Positions 1-8,506 of a stretch of 64,000 bases of DNA are shown here, piece by piece. The stretch lies in assembly GCF_050490315.1 (NCBI RefSeq), contig NZ_JBNPEO010000006.1, positions 86,735 through 150,734 of the forward strand. Reading direction: 5' to 3'. Both the position numbers and the translations under genes were made by a program. How positions within the stretch are numbered: position 1 is the first letter of the stretch; each line of letters begins with the position of its first letter. This DNA comes from JBNPEO01 sp050490315 (GTDB taxonomy: Bacteria; Actinomycetota; Actinomycetes; Actinomycetales; Micrococcaceae). A model generated the notes under the pieces. It searched no databases, was not told where the DNA came from, and saw nothing but the letters and a program-made list of their open reading frames with translations.

Positions 1-1531
1 GGTTAATGTCCGTGACGGTGCCCGGCGCGGCATCGTTGGTGACTTCCTTGCCCGAAACCTGCATCTCCAAAGCAAGCAGTTGGTCGCGGACCGTGTTGAA
101 TTGCTTGCCCAAATACGCGGCCGGGATGATGTCCACCTTGGCGGGGGCAGAGGTGGTCTCACTCGGGGTCGGTGTGGAGGAGGACTCAGTGGGCGAGGCG
201 GAACTGCTTGAAGGAGTGGAGGAAGCTGAGGTTGATGCAGAGCTGCTGGAGGTGCTGGGCGGAGCCGAAGATGACGAAGAATTATTCGGTGTCAAAATGC
301 CCGTGCTGTTGAGCCAGAAGCCCACCAGGGCGAAGACCAACAACAAAATTAGGGCAACCAGCGGCCACGTCCACGGACTCTGATCCTTGCGCCGAGGCTG
401 CTCCCGAACCTCCTCGAACTCATCGTCTTCATCAACCCAGCTGCGTTCGGCAGCCAGAGCTTCAGCGCGCGAGGATGCGGTGCCGGCAGCGCTAGCTGCA
501 ACAGCAGCGCCTGCGCCAACTCCGGCAGCGGTTCCCACCCCGGCGGCGCCAACCACAGGCAAAGCCGAGGTCGAGGCGCTTGTTCCACGCCCGTCAACGG
601 AACCCACCACAGTGGTGGCCGCCGTCTGCTGCACATCCACTGGTGCCGTGATGGGGCCTGTGGTGGCCTCAAACAAAAGCATTCCCGGAACTGCGGCATG
701 AGCTGCCTTGATGTCTCCGTTGCGGATAGCCTCGGCAGCTTCAGCCAATTTGATGGCGTTGGCCGGACGGTTCTTGGGGTCCTTGGAAAGCATTGACATC
801 AACAGGGCACGCACCGGGGTGGCCAAGCTCTCCGGGAGCGGCGGCGGCGCGTCGTTGACCTGCGCCAAGGCAATAGCAATCTGAGATTCACCAGAGAACG
901 GCCGGTGCCCGGTCAAGCACTCGTAGCCGATGATACCCAGCGAGTAGATATCGCTAGCACCAGTGGCCACCTGACCGGTTGCCTGCTCCGGAGCCAAGTA
1001 CTGGGCGGTACCCATGACCTGTCCGGTCTGCGTCAACGGCACCTGATCTGCCAAGCGAGCAATACCAAAGTCGGTGACCTTCACACGGCCGTCAGGAGTA
1101 ATCAGCAAGTTTCCGGGCTTAATGTCCCGGTGAACCAAGCCCTTGCTGTGAGCCACTGACAACGCACGCGCTGTTTGAGCAATCATGGACAAGGTCCGGT
1201 CCGGGGACAGGATCTTCTCCGTTTCAATAATCGAGCTCAAAGGCTGGCCAGGGACCAGCTCCATCACAAGGTATGCAGAACCGTCCTCTTCGCCGTAGTC
1301 AAAAACATTGGCGATGCCCACGTGATTCAGGAGCGCGGTGTGGCGTGCCTCAGCGCGGAAGCGTTGGAGGAAGCCCGGGTCACCGGTGTATTCCTCTTTG
1401 AGGATCTTGATGGCCACTGTGCGGCCGAGCACCTGGTCTTGGGCCCGCCAGACTTCGCCCATTCCGCCGATGGCGATCCGGGTTGTCAATTGGAACCTGC
1501 CGCCGAGTGTGATTCCCGATGAAGGCCTCAC
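1..1531 (-). CDS. PASTA-domain serine/threonine protein kinase (C-terminus cut by window edge)
   Basis: Membrane Ser/Thr kinase expected to phosphorylate cell-wall and division proteins. I read it from GTG 1531, whose GTGA overlaps the stop of the upstream pbpA; about 510 codons lie in the window and the 3' end is off the left edge. Visible kinase motifs are the glycine loop (IGGMGEVWRA, about residue 20), the lysine in VAIKIL, HRDIKPGNLL and DFGIAR. An Ala/Ser/Thr linker follows, then one transmembrane helix (about 386-408), a Ser/Thr-rich external stretch and the start of a PASTA repeat (PAAYLGKQFNTVRDQL). PASTA repeats bind peptidoglycan fragments in PknB/StkP-type kinases. By position it is the PknA/PknB slot. 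How many PASTA repeats follow cannot be seen, so I give no symbol. Confidence 0.93.
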   Translation of the reverse strand, partial: MRPSSGITLGGRFQLTTRIAIGGMGEVWRAQDQVLGRTVAIKILKEEYTGDPGFLQRFRAEARHTALLNHVGIANVFDYGEEDGSAYLVMELVPGQPLSSIIETEKILSPDRTLSMIAQTARALSVAHSKGLVHRDIKPGNLLITPDGRVKVTDFGIARLADQVPLTQTGQVMGTAQYLAPEQATGQVATGASDIYSLGIIGYECLTGHRPFSGESQIAIALAQVNDAPPPLPESLATPVRALLMSMLSKDPKNRPANAIKLAEAAEAIRNGDIKAAHAAVPGMLLFEATTGPITAPVDVQQTAATTVVGSVDGRGTSASTSALPVVGAAGVGTAAGVGAGAAVAASAAGTASSRAEALAAERSWVDEDDEFEEVREQPRRKDQSPWTWPLVALILLLVFALVGFWLNSTGILTPNNSSSSSAPPSTSSSSASTSASSTPSSSSASPTESSSTPTPSETTSAPAKVDIIPAAYLGKQFNTVRDQLLALEMQVSGKEVTNDAAPGTVTDIN

Positions 1532-2985
1532 TTGTTCAACACCGCCTCAAAGATCTTTTTCGCGCTTGGACTAGTTAGCTGGGCGCCAGTGGCGACGTCA
1601 ACACCTTGCATCACAATTGTGACCTCCACTTGCGGATCGTTCGCCGGGGCAAAGCCGGTGAACCATGAATTGTTTGTACCGTCACCAAGCTCGGCAGTAC
1701 CCGTTTTGCCGGCCACCTGAACGCCCGGAACAGCTGCCGCTTGGCCAATACCCTCATCAACGACGCCGGTCATCCACTCCGTGATTTGGCGTGCAATATC
1801 CGGGGTGGTTGAGGTCCGCAAAACCTCGGGCTTGGGTTCGTTGAGAACGCGCAAATCCGGGGAGCGCATGGTTTTGATCAGTTGCGGCTTCATCTGCACT
1901 CCACCATTAGCGATTGCTGAGGTCATGGTTGAAATCTGCAGAGGGGTCGCCTTGACGTTCAACTGACCAATGGCGGACTGGGCCAGCTCAGTTTCGCCGA
2001 GATTATCCGGGAACTGGCTCTTGGCCGAAAGCAAGTGCAACTGATCACCAAAGTCTTGACCAAAGCCGAACTTCTCGGCCTGCTCAGAGATTGCCTTTTG
2101 ACCCAAATCCTCGGCGATGCTGGCGAACGGAGTGTTGCACGAGTTCTCCAAAGCAAAAGCGAACGTTGCCTTTTCCTGCGTGTAGCAAAGGCCACCACGG
2201 TAGTTGGGCAACTTGTAGCTAGTTCCACTGAAGGACATCTCAGCCGGGTTGGGCAACACTGAATCCTTGTTGTACTTACCCGAATTCAAAGCAGCAGCCG
2301 TATCAATCAACTTAAACACCGAACCCGGGGCCAGCAGTGCACCGGTGGGTCCGCTGACGTTCTGATTCAGGTTGATTCCAGGGGTACTGTTCAGCTTCTC
2401 CATGGCCGCTGCTGCAGCCTTGGAATTTGAAGTGGCGATGGTATTCGGGTCATAAGACGGCTTAGAAACCATGGCCAAAATGGCGCCAGTCTTGGGATTC
2501 TGGACCACAATGGAGCCGCGTTGACCATCCGGGATCAGATCATAAGCGAGCTTCTGGAGCGCGGGATCAATGGTGAGTTCCACCGAGGCGCCTTTAGGTT
2601 GCTGTCCCAAAAACAGCTGGCCCATACGGTCCAAGAACTGCTGGTCAGAATTGCCCGTGAGCTCGCTGTTGAGCTCACGCTCAAGTCCGCTAGAGCCGGC
2701 GTCATTAGTGGAGTAATACCCAGTGATGCCAGCATATAGGGCGCCACCAGGGTAGCTGCGGCGGAATTTGCAGCTCTCGTCCCCCGGAACGGACTCTGCG
2801 ATGGCCTGACCACCCACAATGATGGAGCCGCGATCGTTGCAAATATCTTGCAATAAAGCACGGTTGTTCAAGGCGTTAGTGCTCAAATCCTGAGCGCCAA
2901 TCACTTGGACGTAGCTGATGGCGCCAAAAAGCAGGGCAAACATGGCTATGGCTGCGACCCACGAATTACGGATTGCCTGGTTCAC
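1528..2985 (-). CDS. pbpA: Penicillin-binding protein, class B transpeptidase (PbpA-type)
   Basis: 485 aa peptidoglycan transpeptidase that cross-links stem peptides outside the membrane. An N-terminal signal anchor (about residues 10-30) precedes the dimerisation region and the transpeptidase domain. The three penicillin-binding motifs are present: SVFK (catalytic Ser about 222), SCN (about 282) and KTG (about 427). The GTG start at 2985 overlaps the rodA stop as GTGA, and its own stop overlaps the kinase start the same way, so translation of the operon is probably coupled. It pairs with RodA as the usual SEDS polymerase/transpeptidase couple and is a likely target of the neighbouring kinase. 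Identification is by family motifs and gene order. Confidence 0.95.
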   Translation of the reverse strand: MNQAIRNSWVAAIAMFALLFGAISYVQVIGAQDLSTNALNNRALLQDICNDRGSIIVGGQAIAESVPGDESCKFRRSYPGGALYAGITGYYSTNDAGSSGLERELNSELTGNSDQQFLDRMGQLFLGQQPKGASVELTIDPALQKLAYDLIPDGQRGSIVVQNPKTGAILAMVSKPSYDPNTIATSNSKAAAAAMEKLNSTPGINLNQNVSGPTGALLAPGSVFKLIDTAAALNSGKYNKDSVLPNPAEMSFSGTSYKLPNYRGGLCYTQEKATFAFALENSCNTPFASIAEDLGQKAISEQAEKFGFGQDFGDQLHLLSAKSQFPDNLGETELAQSAIGQLNVKATPLQISTMTSAIANGGVQMKPQLIKTMRSPDLRVLNEPKPEVLRTSTTPDIARQITEWMTGVVDEGIGQAAAVPGVQVAGKTGTAELGDGTNNSWFTGFAPANDPQVEVTIVMQGVDVATGAQLTSPSAKKIFEAVLNK

Positions 2986-4421
2986 TGTTGCGTCACCGCC
3001 TCGGTTGGAGCTTCCTGCGTTTTAGTGGATTCTTTGCTCTTCGCGGAGCTGGGCTCATTGCCAGTACCAGTTCCAGTGCCTTGCGGCAACGGTGTAGTCA
3101 CCACGGGGCCACGGGCCGCGTGCGAGATCAGTAAAAGCAACGCCACAATGATCCAGTTAGCCAGCAATGAGGAACCGCCGGCGGCTAAGAACGGTGTGGT
3201 CAATCCAGTCAACGGGATCAGGCGGGTTACGCCACCGATCACCACAAAGCACTGCAATGCAATAGCGAACGCCAGTCCACATGCAAGCAATTTGCCGAAG
3301 GAATCACGGGTACCAAGGGCGGCCCGGAAGCCGCGGGTAACCAGCAACAAGTACAAAAGCACAATGGCCACAAGACCCACCATGCCCAGCTCTTCACCGA
3401 AAGCGGCAATGATCATGTCGCTATTAGCAAAAGGAACTAGATCAGGACGCCCCTGGCCAAGCCCAGTTCCCACCAAGCCACCGTTGGCCATACCAAAGAG
3501 ACCCTGAACAATCTGGAAACTACCGCCCAAAGGACGCAAGTAAACGTCCGGGGTGAAGGCTTCAAGCCAGCTCTCCATACGGTATTTCACGTGCGAGAAA
3601 ACTTGGCTGGCAGCATAGCCGCCGGCAACGATCAGAACCAAGCCAATCAGCACCCAGCTAAGGCGACTTGTGGCTACGTAGATCATCACAATGAACAGGC
3701 CAAAGAACAGCACTGAAGAGCCTAGATCGTGCTGGAAGACGAGCACTCCGATGCTGACCAGCCAAGCGGTGATCATGGGGCCCATGTCTTTGAACCTGGG
3801 CAATTGCAGCGGTCCGATCTTCCGCCCTGCCAAAAGAATCAGATCCCGATTGGAGGAGAGATACCCGGCGAAGAAGATGGCCAAAGTGATCTTGGCGATT
3901 TCACCGGGCTGGAAAGTCATGGGCCCAAGACGGATCCAAACACTCGCGCCGTTGATGTCACCGGCGGAAATCCCGGGTACCAGCGGCAGGACCAGCAGAA
4001 CAGCGCTGACAATTAGGGAAATGTAGGTAAAGCGGCGCAGAATCCGGTGGTCTTTAAGAAACCAGATAACGACGGCGGCACACGCCATGGCGATCAAGGT
4101 CCAGCGAAGCTGGTTGTTGCCGGTCTCGCTACCGGGAGTGTCCAGGCGGTGAATCATGGCCAAGCCCAAACCGTTGAGGGCTACCACCATGGGAAGTATT
4201 ACCGGATCGGCATATTTTGCGCGGAAGCGCAGCACTATATGCAGTCCGAGGGATGCAACTGCCAGCAGGCTGGACTGGAACCAGAAGTCAGTATTAAAAG
4301 CTTTCGGATCATTCAACCCGGTCATGGCACTGGCACCGATGCCAACACCCAAGGCCAGGATCAGCAGGACGAGTTCAATATTTCGACGCGGTTTAGGCAC
4401 GGCGGTTGCCGGAATACTCAC
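2982..4421 (-). CDS. rodA: RodA/FtsW/SpoVE (SEDS) peptidoglycan polymerase
   Basis: 479 aa polytopic membrane protein of the SEDS family, the glycosyltransferase that polymerises lipid II glycan strands. About ten to twelve hydrophobic helices are visible, with the conserved periplasmic loop near GLFGMANGGLVGTGLGQG. I choose GTG 4421 as the start because it carries a strong Shine-Dalgarno (GGAGGTG, 6 nt away) and overlaps the pstP stop as GTGA. An upstream TTG at 4436 would add only five residues. The C-terminal tail is Thr/Pro/Ser-rich and cytoplasmic, a possible kinase substrate (inference). It lies between pstP and pbpA as in other Actinobacteria. Confidence 0.95.
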   Translation of the reverse strand: MSIPATAVPKPRRNIELVLLILALGVGIGASAMTGLNDPKAFNTDFWFQSSLLAVASLGLHIVLRFRAKYADPVILPMVVALNGLGLAMIHRLDTPGSETGNNQLRWTLIAMACAAVVIWFLKDHRILRRFTYISLIVSAVLLVLPLVPGISAGDINGASVWIRLGPMTFQPGEIAKITLAIFFAGYLSSNRDLILLAGRKIGPLQLPRFKDMGPMITAWLVSIGVLVFQHDLGSSVLFFGLFIVMIYVATSRLSWVLIGLVLIVAGGYAASQVFSHVKYRMESWLEAFTPDVYLRPLGGSFQIVQGLFGMANGGLVGTGLGQGRPDLVPFANSDMIIAAFGEELGMVGLVAIVLLYLLLVTRGFRAALGTRDSFGKLLACGLAFAIALQCFVVIGGVTRLIPLTGLTTPFLAAGGSSLLANWIIVALLLLISHAARGPVVTTPLPQGTGTGTGNEPSSAKSKESTKTQEAPTEAVTQQ

Positions 4422-6190
4422 TGGGCACCTCCACAAGTAGTAGGGGCACTGCCCGGGGAAGCGGAACTGCTGGCACCGGCCGTGGGACTAGCGCTAGCAG
4501 CTGACGGCGTGCTGCCCGTTGGCGAAGCTGTGGCACTCGGGCTTGAAGTCGGCGAAGCGGACTTGGCCGTGCTCGTAGGAGTACCTGTCGGCTTGCTGCT
4601 GGAGCTCTTGCCGGGAGTGGCGCTGGGGCTCGCCGTAGGTTTAGGAGTCACACACGGCGCGGGATTCTCCGGCTTGAGGTTGTCCACAATTTCCTCAGCA
4701 TCTGTGAGGTCTTGGGCCGGGACCGTCTGGCGCACACGCTGCTGCGAAAACTCCGGCAACCTAGACATCTTTACTTCGGTGACCTCATGAACGCGTGACA
4801 ACTGGATAGGGCCCAATTGCTGGGAAACTCCGTTGTAAATGGCAACGTTTCCTTGGAACTCGCCCACGTAGTAGCGAGTCTGCGTCCAGGCATACCCAAG
4901 CCACAGCCCAGCAGCCACCAAAATCGCCAAGGAAGCTGCAACCACCAAAGACAACCACTTGCGATCACGAGAAACGGTGACTGTCTCCAGACCCTCATCG
5001 TGAGAAGAGTCCGTCTGCGAAAGAGTAGGAGCTGACTTATGCGTCAGGATTGTCGCTGCCCGGCGCGCAGCCGAACGGCCCACCACTGTAGGCATGGAAC
5101 CAGTCTCAGCCGCAGTGGCAGCAGCACCCACCAACTCGTGTGGCCGAGTAGCCAATTCCATCCGCAAAACCTCGGCCACCAAGTGCGCGCCAAGATTCGG
5201 GTCAGTATGCGGCTCAGCTTCGGTGCTGTGTTGAGTCACCGTGCGGTCGTTGGCAAAATCAAGCCCCGGCTCGCCAGTCTTCGATTCATCCGAATCAGTG
5301 CGTCCACCACCGAAGGTGGAACCGGTGGCGACAGGCTCCGAAGGGGCGGCAGGGAGTGGGGTGAGTGTAGCGGGCGGCACCACATCCACGCGGGAAGTAG
5401 TGACGTCGTCGGGCCCGGCCTCAACAATCTCCAGAACCACCACCGTGACATTGTCCGGGGAGCCCACCGCGAGAGTCAGGTCAATAAGTTTCTCGGCGCA
5501 TTCCTGCAGATCAGGGGTATTACGTACCACCCGCTCCACAACGTCGCCGGAAACGTAGTTCAAACCGTCCGAGCACAAAAGCCAACGCTCACCGGCGCGA
5601 ACTTCAATGGTGGCTAGATCCAATTCCGGGCTTGCATCAACATCGCCGAGAACGCGCATCAACACGTTTTTGTGCGGGTGCGTTTCGGCTTCCTCGGGGC
5701 GCAAGCGGCCCTCGTCTATAAGCCGCTGAACAAAGGTATGGTCAACGCTGACCTGTTCGTACTTGCCTTCACGCAAACGGTAGGCGCGCGAATCACCAAT
5801 GTGGGCGTACTCAAGTTTCCCGTCAGCCAAGAGCAGTGCCGTGACGGTGGTACCCATACCAGCCAAGCGAGGATCCACGTGGACAAGCTCAGAAAGCAAA
5901 GAATTGGCGGTCTGGATCTCGTCGGCCAGAACGGTGCCAGCGCCACCCTGATACTCATCGTGATCGAGGTGAATCAGGTCCAAAACGGTGGATGCCGAGG
6001 CAACATTTCCACCAGCATGCCCACCCATACCATCAGCAACCACTGCCAAATGGCGACCAACATAGGCTGAATCGTCGTTTTTCGCGCGGACTAAACCTAC
6101 GTGAGAGATGGCCGAATAGCGCATGATGAGGCGAGGCTCTTCGGGGCGATTCGCTCCATCTTGCGCGCCGGGCTGCTGATCTTTAGCCAC
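4418..6190 (-). CDS. pstP: PP2C-family serine/threonine phosphatase PstP
   Basis: 590 aa membrane phosphatase that reverses the phosphorylation made by the operon's kinase. The N-terminal PP2C domain (about residues 20-260) shows the metal-site motifs VADGMGGHAGG, GDSRAYRLR, CSDGLN and SPDNVTVV. A long, low-complexity cytoplasmic linker follows, then one transmembrane helix (about 415-437) and an extracellular tail ending in a Ser/Thr/Pro/Ala-rich run of some 70 residues. The GTG start at 6190 lies 2 nt after the fhaB stop. The extended Ser/Pro tail is longer than in mycobacterial PstP and may be a cell-wall-spanning stalk (inference). Confidence 0.95.
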   Translation of the reverse strand: MAKDQQPGAQDGANRPEEPRLIMRYSAISHVGLVRAKNDDSAYVGRHLAVVADGMGGHAGGNVASASTVLDLIHLDHDEYQGGAGTVLADEIQTANSLLSELVHVDPRLAGMGTTVTALLLADGKLEYAHIGDSRAYRLREGKYEQVSVDHTFVQRLIDEGRLRPEEAETHPHKNVLMRVLGDVDASPELDLATIEVRAGERWLLCSDGLNYVSGDVVERVVRNTPDLQECAEKLIDLTLAVGSPDNVTVVVLEIVEAGPDDVTTSRVDVVPPATLTPLPAAPSEPVATGSTFGGGRTDSDESKTGEPGLDFANDRTVTQHSTEAEPHTDPNLGAHLVAEVLRMELATRPHELVGAAATAAETGSMPTVVGRSAARRAATILTHKSAPTLSQTDSSHDEGLETVTVSRDRKWLSLVVAASLAILVAAGLWLGYAWTQTRYYVGEFQGNVAIYNGVSQQLGPIQLSRVHEVTEVKMSRLPEFSQQRVRQTVPAQDLTDAEEIVDNLKPENPAPCVTPKPTASPSATPGKSSSSKPTGTPTSTAKSASPTSSPSATASPTGSTPSAASASPTAGASSSASPGSAPTTCGGAQ

Positions 6191-6192
6191 GG

Positions 6193-6684
6193 TTATGGCC
6201 TCAATTCAATGACCGTCTTGCCGATTCTCACGGGTACGCCCAGCTCTACGGGCAATGCGCGGGTGAGTGGCTGATCCGCCAAGAAGGTGCCATTGGTGGA
6301 GCCCAGATCCTCGATGAACCAGCGGCTGCCTTGCGGGAACAAGCGGGCGTGCCTGCCGGAAGCGTAGTCATCTTCCAAAACGAGCGTTGCCTCTTGAGCG
6401 CGGCCCAACAAAATGGGGCTCGCAGCCAAATCCAAGCTAGTGCCTGTCAGTGGGCCTTCGGTGACCACCAATTGACGTGCTTGCTGGCGGACCGGAGGCG
6501 CCGGGGCGGGAGCGAGGTCCGGGTTCTTACGGATTTCGCGGGCCGTTGGAGCGCCAGTTCGTGCCTTGCCGCCGATCATCAAATCGCGGCGCATGGCAGA
6601 AACAATGCTGAAAATAAGGACCCACAGCAAAAGCAGGAAACCAAAACGCAGCGCCGCAACGGTCAAATCACTAAGTTCGCTCAC
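6193..6684 (-). CDS. fhaB: FHA-domain protein FhaB/FipA-like
   Basis: 163 aa. One N-terminal transmembrane helix (about residues 8-28) is followed by a basic linker and a C-terminal FHA domain (about 85-160) with the phosphothreonine-binding pattern LLGRAQEATLVLEDDYASGRHARL and DLGSTNGTF. FHA domains dock onto phospho-Thr, so this is the adaptor that reads the kinase of the operon; in mycobacteria the homologue links PknA/B to FtsZ and FtsQ. The GTG start at 6684 overlaps the fhaA stop as GTGA and has a GGAGGTG Shine-Dalgarno 5-6 nt upstream. Confidence 0.93.
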   Translation of the reverse strand: MSELSDLTVAALRFGFLLLLWVLIFSIVSAMRRDLMIGGKARTGAPTAREIRKNPDLAPAPAPPVRQQARQLVVTEGPLTGTSLDLAASPILLGRAQEATLVLEDDYASGRHARLFPQGSRWFIEDLGSTNGTFLADQPLTRALPVELGVPVRIGKTVIELRP

Positions 6685-7460
6685 TGGCCACCTCCCTGAT
6701 TCGGGGCGCCGTTCACCGTCAACAAACGGAAAATAATCCGGGTGCGGCCCATGGTGATCACGGAACCATCCGTAAGTTCGGTGCTGCCGTGAAGTTTCTG
6801 ACCGTTGACGTAGCTGCCGTTAGTAGAACCTAGATCCACTGCCAAGCTAGTGCCAGCATCGGTCCTAATTTCTAAGTGTTTGCGCGACACTCCCGTGTCA
6901 TCAACCAAAATGTCAGCCTCGGAGGAGCGGCCCAAAGTAATGCTGGGCGCGTTGAGTGAGTAACGCTGGCCGTTGATGTCCAAAACTGGCTGCAACCGTG
7001 ACGGCGCGCGCGTTGGTGCGGCCGGCATCCGCGGCGCCGCCGGGTTGCGCGGTGTGGCGCTGGGGGCACTTGGCTGAGGGCCGGCGTCGTTCTTCTCTGA
7101 GGAGGATTCAACTTCAAAGTCGCCAGGCTTGAAGTTCTCATCCAGCAAAAATGAAACGCGTACCGGGCCCTGCAGTGTGTAGCCCTGACTGCGAACATGC
7201 TTGATAACAACATCGCAGAGCTCTTCGGCTAAGGCCGTACCCCACTGTTGAGCGCGTTCAAAGTCTTCACTGCTAAACAGCACGTCAAAAACGTTCGGTG
7301 CAAGGGTCCTGCCGGCCGAAACCGTTAAGGCATTGTGATCCAATTCGCGGCGCAAGCGGCTCGCAATTTCCACAGGTTGAACCTGGGTACGGGAACCGGT
7401 GGAGAAGACTCCACGTACGGCTTTTTCAATTCCACGTTCAACGCGGTCAAGTAGGCCCAT
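6681..7460 (-). CDS. fhaA: FHA-domain protein FhaA with DUF3662 domain
   Basis: 259 aa, first gene of the operon. The N-terminal DUF3662 domain (MGLLDRVERGIEKAVRG onward, to about residue 125) is followed by a Pro/Ala linker and a C-terminal FHA domain (about 165-255) with ITLGRSSEADILVDDTGVSR and DLGSTNGSYVNG. In mycobacteria FhaA binds the pseudokinase MviN and regulates lipid II export. I choose ATG 7460, with an AAGGAG Shine-Dalgarno 7 nt upstream and the canonical MGLLDRVE start. A longer frame to 7538 exists but lacks family similarity. Confidence 0.93.
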   Translation of the reverse strand: MGLLDRVERGIEKAVRGVFSTGSRTQVQPVEIASRLRRELDHNALTVSAGRTLAPNVFDVLFSSEDFERAQQWGTALAEELCDVVIKHVRSQGYTLQGPVRVSFLLDENFKPGDFEVESSSEKNDAGPQPSAPSATPRNPAAPRMPAAPTRAPSRLQPVLDINGQRYSLNAPSITLGRSSEADILVDDTGVSRKHLEIRTDAGTSLAVDLGSTNGSYVNGQKLHGSTELTDGSVITMGRTRIIFRLLTVNGAPNQGGGQ

Positions 7461-7820
7461 ACTCACACTCCTTCCTGTGGCGTCCCATGGCGGGGGCGAA
7501 TCCTCTAGCGGCACCTTTTCAGGCACCGGTGCGAACACCCGGGAGGGCGCTCGTACATCCGATAGTACTTGGCCACTCTGGTAATGGCCCTAATCAGTGC
7601 AATTCCCGTGCCGTAGCGTGCGCCACAATTTTGCGGGTTCGGTGTTCGTGGGAACTTGGCTCCACGCCAACGGGTCTTCGCAGCAAACCGCTTTTGCATG
7701 CAGCCCAAGGGTTTGTCATGATTTCCGGTTTGGCTCCTGCGTCCGTTATGCTTGATCTCGCTGCTTTTGCGGAGTATTGAGTGTGGGAAACCCGCTTGAG
7801 GAACAATAGAGGGCGGTTGC
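7461..7820. other. Intergenic region between fhaA and tRNA-Leu
   Basis: About 360 nt without a convincing protein gene. It must hold the leftward promoter of the fhaA operon, which I could not pinpoint, and the rightward tRNA promoter. The reading frames here, including one that runs back through the tRNA, lack Shine-Dalgarno sites and family resemblance. Confidence 0.6.
7752..7780 (+). promoter_or_regulatory. Candidate sigma-A promoter of tRNA-Leu
   Basis: TTGATC (7752-7757) and TATTGA (7775-7780) are separated by 17 nt and lie 40 nt before the mature tRNA 5' end. Spacing and sequences fit a housekeeping promoter, but this is a by-eye match only. Confidence 0.45.
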
Positions 7821-7903
7821 GCGCGAGTGGCGGAACGGTAGACGCGCTGGCTTCAGGTGCCAGTGTCCGAAAGGGCGTGGGGGTTCGAATCCCCCCTCGC
7901 GCA
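7821..7903 (+). tRNA. tRNA-Leu (anticodon CAG)
   Basis: Class II tRNA of 83 nt. The acceptor stem GCGCGAG (7821-7827) pairs with CTCGCGC (7896-7902), with discriminator A at 7903. The anticodon loop contains CAG in the GGCTTCAGGTGCC context. A variable arm is present, and the T-arm is GGGGG-TTCGAAT-CCCCC (7879-7895). The 3' CCA is not encoded (CGC follows), so it must be added by tRNA nucleotidyltransferase. Confidence 0.96.
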
Positions 7904-7910
7904 CGCATTA

Positions 7911-7946
7911 AAAATGACCTCGATCTTCGGATCGGGGTCATTTTTT
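7911..7946 (+). terminator. Rho-independent terminator after tRNA-Leu
   Basis: AAAATGACC (7911-7919) plus CGATC (7921-7925) pair with GATCG (7930-7934) plus GGTCATTTT (7936-7944). The loop is a TTCG tetraloop and a run of six T residues follows. The T7920/G7935 wobble keeps the 15-bp stem continuous. Confidence 0.9.
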
Positions 7947-8068
7947 CGTTGGGGCACCACACTGGCTTCCCCGCCGTCCCTTACCCCAACAGCTAGCAAT
8001 TGTGGTTATTCTCAAGGCTGAGAAGAGCCGCAAATGCCAGTCAGTTGGGCGGGGCAGGGGAAGTGAGC

Positions 8069-8455
8069 CTACTTCTTGGCGGTCTTTTTGGCTGCTACTT
8101 CTTTTACACGCTGAGCTTCGGCACGAACAGTGGCGTGAGTTGCCCGCTCGGTCACCAGCCATTGCGGCGGGGACTGCAGCAGTTCGCTGATTTGCGCCGT
8201 GGTGAGCGCCTCTTCAACACCGCCGCGAGCTAGGCCGCTGATAGAAATGTTGAGTTTCTGGGCCACTACGGGGCGCGGGTGCGGGCCGGTGCGGCGCAGT
8301 TCGGCAAGCCATTCGGGAGGATCGGACTGCAATTGCGCGAATTCCTCGCGGGTAATCACCGAATCCTGAAACTCCTGTGGGGTTGCAGGCAGGTAAAGGC
8401 CCAATTTTTTGGCAACGGTGGCCGGTTTCATGGACTGGGAATTAGCTGAGGTCAT
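8069..8455 (-). CDS. DUF5997 family protein
   Basis: 128 aa soluble protein of unknown function, recognised from the actinobacterial DUF5997 pattern: MKPATVAKKLGLYLPATPQ near the start, a middle PPEWLAELRRTGPHPRPVVA segment, LNISISGLARGG and a Lys/Ala-rich C-terminal tail. The middle looks like a helix-turn-helix, so DNA binding is possible but unproven. It is divergent from the LysR-effector-domain gene at 8507, with 51 nt between start codons. The family is normally found beside this same partner in Micrococcaceae, which suggests a functional pair (inference from recalled gene order). Confidence 0.8.
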   Translation of the reverse strand: MTSANSQSMKPATVAKKLGLYLPATPQEFQDSVITREEFAQLQSDPPEWLAELRRTGPHPRPVVAQKLNISISGLARGGVEEALTTAQISELLQSPPQWLVTERATHATVRAEAQRVKEVAAKKTAKK

Positions 8456-8506
8456 GTTCCAAGGGTATCCGCCGGGCGCGGAGAGGTCAGGCGGTACTGT
8501 GAGTAT

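Noticed and set aside
2905..3507. 200-codon plus-strand frame over rodA
   Set aside because: Antisense shadow without a ribosome-binding site or family signal.
4047..4790. Long plus-strand frame over rodA and pstP
   Set aside because: Antisense shadow of two well-supported genes; low-complexity Val/Gly/Leu translation of the Ser/Thr/Pro tail of PstP.
7821..7948. tRNA-Leu as an integration site of a mobile island
   Set aside because: No integrase and no repeated tRNA 3' end nearby; what follows is a normal terminator.
7594..7962. Minus-strand open frame across tRNA-Leu and its terminator
   Set aside because: It is the antisense of a clear tRNA (GGIRTPTPF pattern); such frames are well-known annotation artefacts.
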